Assembly (NCBI GenBank): GCA_035291405.1
Contig: DATDSD010000037.1
Span: 1 to 5,079, forward strand
Direction: 5' to 3'
Length of the DNA stretch: 5,079 nucleotides
Source of the DNA: UBA12026 sp035291405
GTDB lineage: Bacteria > Patescibacteriota > Microgenomatia > UBA8517
Below, piece after piece: positions 1 through 5,079 of this stretch; the stretch's first letter is position 1, and every line of letters begins with the position of its first letter. Both the position numbers and the translations under genes were made by a program. The notes under the pieces were generated by a model. The model worked only from the letters and a program-made list of their open reading frames with translations. It was not told the origin of the DNA and searched no databases.

Positions 1-1
1 A

Positions 2-1006
2 ATAACACCAGAGGTTAGAAAAATTGCCAAGCTTTCAATTCCTAGAATAATTGAAGTTTCATTTCTGCAGGTTGCCAAATTTGTGGAATTAACACTAGCC
101 TCACTTATCTCAGCACCAGCTTATACGTATTTTACTTTTGGCAATTCAGTTCAACTTTTACCAGTTGGTTTATTTGGTACATCAATTGCTAAGGCAGCCC
201 TTCCAACTCTAGCCCGCCAAGCTGATGATTTACCCGCATTCAAAAAGACATTATTTGAGACTTTAAATCAAGTTGTTTTTTTGATGACCCCAATTGTTGC
301 CTTTTTAATGGTTGCAAAAATTCCGGTGGTTAGACTTATTTTTGGAACAGACATTTTTACATGGGATTCAACAGTTGAGACATCATTAGTGGTTTCCGCT
401 TTTGCAATTGGAATTTTTTCCCAGGCTGCCAATTCTATTTTAGCTAGATCTTTTTATGCCATGCATGATACTAAAACTCCAGTTTTGGTTTCTGTTTCCA
501 CATTACTTTTAAATATTATTTTAGATTATGTATTAGTTATAATTTACAAATTCCCAGTTTGGAGTCTAGCTCTTGCATTTTCTATATCTGCAATTATTCA
601 ATCAGCTATTTTATTTATTCTTATAACCAAAAGAATACATGATGGTGCAAAAAGGAATCTTTACATTCCAATTGTAAAGTCATTATTAGCAGGTTTTGTT
701 TCAGGTAGTGTTATGTTTTTTATTTTGAAATTTTTTGATAAATCAGTTTGGATTAAGAAATTATCTTTTATAACAAATGTTGATTTGCCTTTTGAAAAAT
801 TTGTGTTGGATACTAGATATACAGTGAATCTTTTGGTTTTAACGGCCATTGTGGGAATAGTTGGAATGTCAGTTTATATTTTAATATTGAAAATCTTTAA
901 ATCAAAAGAACTGGAAACCTTTATCAATTTATTTAAACGAATGCTTTTGGGACAAAAATTTAGTTCAGCTGTTGATGCTAATAATACTACCCAAGATGGT
1001 GTCTAG
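2..1006 (+). CDS. murJ: MurJ/MviN-family lipid II flippase, C-terminal 334 residues (5' partial)
   Basis: This is a multi-pass inner-membrane protein of the MurJ (MviN) family, which moves the peptidoglycan precursor lipid II across the cytoplasmic membrane. The reading frame is open from base 2 with no stop, so the true start lies before the window; the GTG at 83 is an internal valine codon, not a start. Seen: about eight hydrophobic segments in the visible part (roughly visible residues 28-45, 51-71, 89-108, 128-147, 161-181, 185-208, 221-243, 275-298), the family-like stretch LPVGLFGTSIAKAALPTLAR at 53-72 and the SFYAMHDTKTP motif at 150-160. Full-length members have about 500 residues, so roughly a third is missing at the left. 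The tail after the last membrane segment is short and polar. At the place where E. coli MurJ has the essential Arg270, this protein has Ser49 when aligned by eye. No hairpin terminator follows the stop codon. Confidence 0.9.
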   Translation: MTPEVRKIAKLSIPRIIEVSFLQVAKFVELTLASLISAPAYTYFTFGNSVQLLPVGLFGTSIAKAALPTLARQADDLPAFKKTLFETLNQVVFLMTPIVAFLMVAKIPVVRLIFGTDIFTWDSTVETSLVVSAFAIGIFSQAANSILARSFYAMHDTKTPVLVSVSTLLLNIILDYVLVIIYKFPVWSLALAFSISAIIQSAILFILITKRIHDGAKRNLYIPIVKSLLAGFVSGSVMFFILKFFDKSVWIKKLSFITNVDLPFEKFVLDTRYTVNLLVLTAIVGIVGMSVYILILKIFKSKELETFINLFKRMLLGQKFSSAVDANNTTQDGV

Positions 1007-1026
1007 ATAGCCCGTCAAATTTCCTC

Positions 1027-1055
1027 TTGACAAGACTTAGCACTCATATTATGAT
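1027..1055 (+). promoter_or_regulatory. Sigma-70-type promoter of the hrcA-grpE-dnaK-dnaJ operon
   Basis: A perfect -35 hexamer TTGACA (1027-1032) is followed after exactly 17 bases by TATGAT (1050-1055), one base off the consensus -10. Transcription would start near 1061-1063, giving a leader of only about 25 bases before the hrcA ATG at 1088. The position just upstream of the operon and the overlap with a CIRCE operator support the call. The start point is predicted, not measured. Confidence 0.85.
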
Positions 1056-1063
1056 ACTGCTAA
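1037..1063 (+). promoter_or_regulatory. CIRCE operator (HrcA binding site)
   Basis: The left half-site TTAGCACTC (1037-1045) matches the CIRCE consensus exactly. After the canonical 9-base spacer comes TACTGCTAA (1055-1063), which matches 7 of 9 bases of the consensus right half GAGTGCTAA; the outer six bases of the two arms (TTAGCA and TGCTAA) are perfectly complementary. The element covers the second part of the promoter spacer, the whole -10 box and the expected start point, so bound HrcA should block RNA polymerase. HrcA is encoded 25 bases downstream, which implies autoregulation. Confidence 0.92.
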
Positions 1064-1087
1064 TAACAATTTTTATTATTAATTAAT

Positions 1088-1813
1088 ATGAATGCATTAA
1101 CATCTCGTCAGACACAAATATTAAAAGCTTTGATAGATGAGTATATAGAAACAGCAGAACCTGTCGGATCAGATTCCTTGGAGAAAAAATACAATTTGGG
1201 TGTGTCCCCCGCAACCATTAGAAATGAGATGTCAAATTTAACAAAGAATGGATTTTTAAAACAACCTCATACTTCAGCTGGCCGAGTTCCAACTTCAGGT
1301 GCAATGAAATTCTATGTTGATCAGCTAATGGAAGAAAAACAATTAAGTTTAGCCGATGAAGTTAAAGCAAAAGAAGAAGTTTGGGATGATAGGGCAAACT
1401 TGGGAAAGTTTTTAAACGAGATGACTCACTCTCTTGCAGAAAAAACAGGAGGAATGGCAATTGCTGCAACAGATGATGGAAATGTATGGCAGGCGGGACA
1501 TGCGAATATCTTTTTGTACCCCGAATTTAAAGATTTAGCGGCATGTGCTTCACTTTTCGGATTTATGGACGAAGAAGATCAATTAATAGACTTGTTTTTC
1601 AATAGGTTTCCACTAGAAACTCCTTTTGATGTTTTGTTTACTGAAGATATGGGATTTAGAAATATGCCGGTTGGTATTGTTGCGGCACATTTTAAAGTAA
1701 AAGACAAAAATGGAGCGTTGGGAGTAATTGGACCAGTTAGACAGTCATATGCAAACATAGTTCCAACAATAAGATATTATAGGAGTATGTTGGAAGATAT
1801 AATGGGATTATAA
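1088..1813 (+). CDS. hrcA: Heat-inducible transcription repressor HrcA, short form (241 aa)
   Basis: HrcA binds CIRCE operators and represses chaperone genes; in characterised systems GroEL or its equivalent keeps it active. The N-terminal winged helix-turn-helix is clear: VGSDSLEKKYNLGVSPATIR (26-45), then the recognition helix and wing with PHTSAGRVPTS (60-70) and KFYVD (74-78). The C-terminal part keeps the GAF-like core, with LYPEF (143-147) and GVIGPVRQSYANIVP (212-226), where the family usually reads GPTRMDY. The protein is about 100 residues shorter than the usual length near 340. By eye the missing part falls around residues 128-132, between the LSELTGY-like segment and the GTSNLLxxPEF-like segment, which is where the inserted dimerization domain sits in full-length HrcA. 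The ATG at 1088 is the natural start; no Shine-Dalgarno sequence precedes it. It is the first gene of the operon. Confidence 0.93.
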   Translation: MNALTSRQTQILKALIDEYIETAEPVGSDSLEKKYNLGVSPATIRNEMSNLTKNGFLKQPHTSAGRVPTSGAMKFYVDQLMEEKQLSLADEVKAKEEVWDDRANLGKFLNEMTHSLAEKTGGMAIAATDDGNVWQAGHANIFLYPEFKDLAACASLFGFMDEEDQLIDLFFNRFPLETPFDVLFTEDMGFRNMPVGIVAAHFKVKDKNGALGVIGPVRQSYANIVPTIRYYRSMLEDIMGL

Positions 1814-1847
1814 AATTAATATAAAAAATTAAAACCAAAATAAAATT

Positions 1848-2348
1848 ATGAAAAAACAAATTAAAGAAAATAAAAATCTAAATTTAAAAGGAAACGAAGA
1901 ATTAAAAAACCAACTCGCAAGAGCTTTGGCAGATTACGCAAACTTAAAGAAAAGATCTGATGAAGAAAGAAACACAATGTATAAATTGGCAAGTATTTCA
2001 TTTGTGTTAAAGTTATTACCTATTCTTGATAGTTTAAGAGAAGCTCAAAAACATTTAGGTGATCAGGGGATTGCAATAATTGTTGGCCAACTTGAGATAA
2101 TCTTTAAAGAAGATGGTTTTATTGAGGTAAAACCTCAAATTGGTGAGAAATTTAATGAGCACTTGCATGAAGCTATTGATACACTTGAAACCGACAAAGA
2201 AGAGGATAATAATATGATCTCAGAGATTGTACTTTCTGGATGGAAATTTGGTGAAGAGGTGGTTCGTTTTGCCAAAGTCAAAGTTTTCAAAAAGAATCTT
2301 GACCAAAAAGATGGAGTTAATAAAATAGAAGGAGAGGAAAATAAATAA
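1848..2348 (+). CDS. grpE: Nucleotide exchange factor GrpE (166 aa)
   Basis: GrpE is the cytoplasmic dimeric co-chaperone that releases ADP from DnaK and so resets the chaperone cycle. The N-terminal part (about 1-45) is highly charged and helical and fits a short dimerization coiled coil; LLPILDSL (56-63) matches the family's LPVxDSL segment. The C-terminal beta domain is recognisable from FNEHLHEAIDTLE (102-114), then SGWKFGEEVVRFAKVKV (130-146), corresponding to the family's GYxLxxRVxRPAxVxV. Trp132 replaces the common Tyr and Phe141 the common Pro. It is somewhat shorter than E. coli GrpE (197 aa), mainly at the N-terminus. The gene starts 34 bases after hrcA in an extremely AT-rich leader without a Shine-Dalgarno sequence, and ends one base before dnaK begins. 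Confidence 0.94.
   Translation: MKKQIKENKNLNLKGNEELKNQLARALADYANLKKRSDEERNTMYKLASISFVLKLLPILDSLREAQKHLGDQGIAIIVGQLEIIFKEDGFIEVKPQIGEKFNEHLHEAIDTLETDKEEDNNMISEIVLSGWKFGEEVVRFAKVKVFKKNLDQKDGVNKIEGEENK
2329..2337 (+). promoter_or_regulatory. Possible Shine-Dalgarno sequence for dnaK, long spacing
   Basis: AAGGAGAGG lies inside the last codons of grpE (Gly-Glu-Glu region) and could pair with the 3' end of 16S rRNA. Its end is 12 bases from the dnaK ATG, longer than the common 5-9. It is the only good purine-rich site before any gene in this window, but it may simply reflect coding sequence. Confidence 0.45.
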
Positions 2349-2349
2349 C

Positions 2350-4251
2350 ATGAGTAAAATTATTGGAATTGATTTAGGAACAACAAATAGCTGTGTAGCA
2401 GTAATGGAGGGTGGACAACCCAAAGTAATTTCTGCTTCTGATACTGGTAAAAATACAACCCCATCAGTTGTTGAAATTGTTAAAAATTTAGTAGGAGATG
2501 TAGCCAAAAGGCAGATGATTCTAAATTCCACAAATACCGTTTCTTCGGTTAAAAGATTAATGGGCAGAAGGTTTGAAGACAAAGAAGTAGAAAGAACTCA
2601 AAAAATGGTTTCTTACAAAATTGTTTCAGGAAAAGGCGGAATGGCCGATGTTGAGATCGACGGCAAGACCTATACTCCACAAGAAATTTCGGCTCGTGTT
2701 TTGATGAAGCTTAAAAAAGATGCTGAAAAGTATCTGGGGGAAACAGTAGACAGAGCAGTCATTACAGTTCCTGCCTACTTTGACGATTCACAAAGACAAG
2801 CAACTAAACAGGCCGGTGAAATTGCGGGACTTAAGGTAGAAAGAATAATTAATGAGCCAACAGCTGCGGCTTTGGCCTATGGTTTGGATAAGAAAAAAGC
2901 TGAAAAAATTGCAGTCTATGACTTGGGTGGAGGAACATTTGATATCTCTATCCTTGAACTTGGAGACGGTGTTTTTGAAGTGAAAGCAACAAACGGAGAC
3001 ACCCACCTTGGAGGAGACGATTTTGATGAAAAAATAGTTGATTACATTGCTGAAGAATTCAAGAAAGAAAATTCAATGGACATAAGGCTTGATAAACAAG
3101 CCCTTCAAAGAGTAAGGGATGCCGCAGAAAAAGCAAAAATTGAACTTTCAGCAGCAGAAGAAGTAGAAATAAACCAACCATATATCACACAAAAAGATGG
3201 ACAACCAATTCATTTAACAATGAAATTAACCAGGGCAAAGTTAGAGTCAATTGTTGATGATTTAATTGCTAAAACCATTAAACCTGTTGAAAATGCATTA
3301 AAAGATGCCGGAGTAAAAGCATCAGATATTGATGAAGTTATCATGGTTGGTGGGATGACAAGAATGCCAAAAGTTGTAGAGGAAGTTAAAAAGTTTTTTG
3401 GAAAAGAACCCAATAAATCTGTAAATCCTGATGAAGTTGTTGCAGTAGGAGCAGCAATACAAGCAGGAGTCTTGGCGGGAGATGTTAAAGATATTTTACT
3501 TTTAGATGTAACACCTCTAACCTTGGCAATTGAGACAATGGGGGGCGTTGCTACACCAATGATTCCAAGAAATACCACTGTTCCAACCAGCAAGACCGAA
3601 GTATTTTCAACTGCAACCGATAATCAAACACAAGTTGAAATTCATATTACACAAGGAGAAAGACCTTTAAGTAATGACAACAAAGCACTTGGTAGGTTTG
3701 TTCTTGACGGAATTCCACCAGCCCCAAGGGGAGTTCCTCAGATTGAAGTTATGTTTGACTTGGATGCAAACGGAATATTAACCGTTACTGCAAAAGATAA
3801 AGCTACAGGAAAAACACAAAACATTAAAATTACAGGTTCTGTTGGCTTAACGGATGAAGAAGTTAAAAGAGCACAGGAAGATGCTGAGAAAAATAAAGCA
3901 GATGATGAGAAAAAAGCAGAAACTATAAAAGCCAAAAATAATGCTGATGCAATGATTGTCACTGCAGAAAAATCAATTAAGGATGCTGGAGACAAGGCTC
4001 CAAAAGACGCTGTTGAGAAAGTTAATGAAAAAGTTAAAGATCTTAAAGACATTCTTGAGACAGGATCAAAAGAAGATCTTGAAGCTAAGACAAAAGAACT
4101 CTCAGAGACCTTAAGTGAAGTCGGTAAGGCAATGTATGCCAATCAAACCCCTCCACCCCAAGGTGAAGGACAACCGGCGGCAGAAGAACCAAAGACTGAA
4201 GAAAAGAAAAAAGACGATTCAAAGGTTGAAGAGGGTGAAGTGGTAGAATAA
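2350..4251 (+). CDS. dnaK: Molecular chaperone DnaK (Hsp70), 633 aa
   Basis: DnaK is the cytoplasmic ATP-dependent Hsp70 that binds exposed hydrophobic peptide segments, working with DnaJ and GrpE. Nucleotide-binding domain at about 1-380: phosphate loop IGIDLGTTNSCVAV (5-18), catalytic Lys68 in VKRLMGRRF, NEPTAAALAYGLD (168-180) with Glu169, DLGGGTFDIS (191-200) with Thr196, and VIMVGGMTRMP (330-340). The interdomain linker DILLLDV is at 381-387. The substrate-binding beta domain (about 388-498) keeps residues equivalent to the E. coli arch Met404 and Ala429 (Met397, Ala422) and pocket Val436 (Val429). The helical lid spans about 499-598, followed by a Pro, Lys and Glu-rich tail ending GEVVE. 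The segment around 76-105 is the long form seen in E. coli and absent from Firmicutes DnaK. Length and motifs are complete. The start is fixed by the MSKIIGIDLG N-terminus. Confidence 0.98.
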   Translation: MSKIIGIDLGTTNSCVAVMEGGQPKVISASDTGKNTTPSVVEIVKNLVGDVAKRQMILNSTNTVSSVKRLMGRRFEDKEVERTQKMVSYKIVSGKGGMADVEIDGKTYTPQEISARVLMKLKKDAEKYLGETVDRAVITVPAYFDDSQRQATKQAGEIAGLKVERIINEPTAAALAYGLDKKKAEKIAVYDLGGGTFDISILELGDGVFEVKATNGDTHLGGDDFDEKIVDYIAEEFKKENSMDIRLDKQALQRVRDAAEKAKIELSAAEEVEINQPYITQKDGQPIHLTMKLTRAKLESIVDDLIAKTIKPVENALKDAGVKASDIDEVIMVGGMTRMPKVVEEVKKFFGKEPNKSVNPDEVVAVGAAIQAGVLAGDVKDILLLDVTPLTLAIETMGGVATPMIPRNTTVPTSKTEVFSTATDNQTQVEIHITQGERPLSNDNKALGRFVLDGIPPAPRGVPQIEVMFDLDANGILTVTAKDKATGKTQNIKITGSVGLTDEEVKRAQEDAEKNKADDEKKAETIKAKNNADAMIVTAEKSIKDAGDKAPKDAVEKVNEKVKDLKDILETGSKEDLEAKTKELSETLSEVGKAMYANQTPPPQGEGQPAAEEPKTEEKKKDDSKVEEGEVVE

Positions 4252-4267
4252 CTTCATAGTATAAGTA

Positions 4268-4504
4268 ATGGATACCCGTAAGGATAGCCAAATTAATGTT
4301 TATAATCATATACCAAAACTTCCTGGTGAAGCCGGTTTTGGGGGGGATGTTAAAAGTTATTACGAGTTTCAAACAAAAGGATTGACAGGCAAGGGTAATG
4401 TGTGTCCTACACCTTCAGCTATAGCGGCAGATATTGAGAATTATCGTAGATCTCAAAAAAAGAAACAAACTGAAGAGATGATAAATAAACCAAACAATAA
4501 ATAA
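4268..4504 (+). CDS. Hypothetical 78-aa protein between dnaK and dnaJ
   Basis: I do not recognise this protein. It is small, basic (13 Lys/Arg against 9 Asp/Glu), and has no signal peptide or membrane segment. The first half is rich in Gly and aromatic residues (VYNHIPKLPGEAGFGG at 11-26, KSYYEF at 29-34); a central GKGNVCPTPS (41-50) contains the only Cys (46); then comes a probable helix, AIAADIENYRRSQKKKQTEE (51-70), and a polar tail. The gene begins 16 bases after dnaK and ends 4 bases before dnaJ, so it is probably translated from the same heat-shock mRNA. An in-frame TAA lies two codons before the ATG, so no longer start exists. No Shine-Dalgarno sequence is present. It fills the gap neatly and the competing reverse-strand frame overlaps dnaK, which favours a real gene. 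Any role in the chaperone cycle is inferred from position only. Confidence 0.7.
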   Translation: MDTRKDSQINVYNHIPKLPGEAGFGGDVKSYYEFQTKGLTGKGNVCPTPSAIAADIENYRRSQKKKQTEEMINKPNNK

Positions 4505-4508
4505 AAAT

Positions 4509-5079
4509 ATGTCCACAAAAAACGATTATTACGATTTACTTGGGATAACTAAATCTGCCAGTACCCAAGAAATAAAAAATGCGTATAGAAAAAAAGCTTT
4601 GGAGTGGCATCCAGATAGACATCAGGGAGCTGACAAAGAAGAGGCTGAGAGAAAATTCAAAGAAATAAATGAGGCTTACCAAGTTCTCTCTGATTCCAAT
4701 AAAAAGTCGGCATATGATAATTACGGCCATGATGCTTTTGCTCCCGGAGGAATGGGGGGAAGAGGCGGTGGCAATCCATTTGCTGGAGGATTTGGTGGAC
4801 AAGGTGGTCCATTTACATATACTTGGTCTTCATCTGGTGGACAACAAAATCCTTTTGGTAACACTGATTTTGGTGATCCTTTTGATATCTTTGAAAGTTT
4901 TTTTGGTGGGGGAAATCCTTTCGGTGGGGCCCAAAGGGCAAGACAGATTCCAAGGTATTCTTTAAAACTTGAATTTATGGAAGCGGTTAAAGGCGTTGAA
5001 AAAGAATTTAATATTGAAGGAAAAAAGAGAAAGATTAAAATTCCAGCAGGAGTTGATGAGGGAACAAAAATAAATTTTG
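4509..5079 (+). CDS. dnaJ: Class II (zinc-finger-less) DnaJ/Hsp40 co-chaperone, 3' partial
   Basis: DnaJ stimulates DnaK's ATPase through its J domain and hands over client proteins. The frame is open to the right edge, giving 190 complete codons and one extra base. J domain at about 5-72: NDYYDLLGI start, helix II EIKNAYRKKALEW, the invariant HPD at 34-36, and FKEINEAYQVLSD (50-62). A Gly/Phe-rich linker follows (about 76-141), with the helix-like DPFDIFESFFGG (123-134). The first C-terminal substrate-binding domain begins at YSLKLEFMEAVKGVEKEF (150-167) and passes directly through NIEGKKRK into IKIPAGVDEGTKI (176-188). In class I DnaJ four CxxCxGxG repeats are inserted between these two segments; here there are none, and no Cys in the visible protein. 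It is therefore architecturally like CbpA, although its operon position is that of dnaJ. The ATG lies 4 bases after the small gene, without a Shine-Dalgarno sequence. Confidence 0.93.
   Translation, partial: MSTKNDYYDLLGITKSASTQEIKNAYRKKALEWHPDRHQGADKEEAERKFKEINEAYQVLSDSNKKSAYDNYGHDAFAPGGMGGRGGGNPFAGGFGGQGGPFTYTWSSSGGQQNPFGNTDFGDPFDIFESFFGGGNPFGGAQRARQIPRYSLKLEFMEAVKGVEKEFNIEGKKRKIKIPAGVDEGTKINF

Noticed and set aside
83..85. GTG as the start of the first gene
   Set aside because: The same frame continues open to the left edge with MurJ-like sequence (VRKIAKLSIPRIIEVSFLQV), so GTG is an internal codon.
1007..1026. Possible terminator after murJ
   Set aside because: I saw no GC-rich inverted repeat followed by T residues; read-through from murJ into the operon cannot be excluded.
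1814..1847. Possible internal promoter before grpE
   Set aside because: The gap is almost pure A/T, so TATAAT-like words arise by chance, and no matching -35 box at proper spacing stands out.
2220..2582. Reverse-strand 120-codon frame spanning the grpE-dnaK junction
   Set aside because: It is antisense to two clearly conserved genes and resembles no known family.
3210..3593. Reverse-strand 127-codon frame inside dnaK
   Set aside because: Antisense shadow of the conserved nucleotide-binding domain and linker; no domain or start signal seen.
3738..4142. Reverse-strand 134-codon Ser/Ala-rich frame
   Set aside because: It is antisense to the dnaK substrate-binding and lid coding region; its Ser/Phe/Leu-rich composition is the mirror of Lys/Glu/Ala-rich coding sequence.
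4085..4372. Reverse-strand 95-codon reading frame across the dnaK end and the small gene
   Set aside because: It overlaps the well-supported dnaK C-terminus, has no recognisable domain and opposes the operon. The forward 78-codon frame explains the gap better.
4669..4965. Plus-strand 98-codon reading frame rich in Leu, Val and Ile
   Set aside because: It lies wholly inside dnaJ in another frame. The dnaJ frame has the J domain, HPD motif and Gly/Phe region, so this is a shadow produced by its Gly-rich codons.

Overview
The window carries the dnaK heat-shock operon of a low-GC bacterium, preceded by the 3' part of a MurJ-type lipid II flippase gene. All real genes lie on the plus strand. The compact GrpE, a HrcA about 100 residues shorter than usual, near absence of Shine-Dalgarno sequences and a MurJ lacking a key arginine together suggest a member of the Candidate Phyla Radiation (Patescibacteria), possibly Microgenomates. 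This placement is inference from gene style; there is no rRNA or other phylogenetic marker in the window.

Layout: murJ is partial, open at the left edge, and ends at 1006. The 81-base gap that follows holds a near-consensus sigma-70 promoter (TTGACA, 17-base spacer, TATGAT) with a CIRCE operator laid over its spacer, -10 box and predicted start point. Downstream come hrcA (1088-1813), grpE (1848-2348), dnaK (2350-4251), an unrecognised 78-codon gene (4268-4504) and dnaJ (from 4509, cut by the right edge). The gaps between these genes are 34, 1, 16 and 4 bases, with no visible terminator or second promoter, so they read as one transcription unit.

How it works together: HrcA represses its own operon through CIRCE. 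DnaK is the ATP-driven Hsp70, DnaJ delivers clients and stimulates ATP hydrolysis, and GrpE exchanges the nucleotide. DnaK looks fully canonical. The partners are trimmed: HrcA appears to lack the inserted dimerization domain, and DnaJ lacks the cysteine-rich zinc-finger domain, making the operon's J protein a class II type.

No RNA genes, mobile elements, CRISPR arrays or long repeats were seen. The least explained item is the small gene between dnaK and dnaJ.
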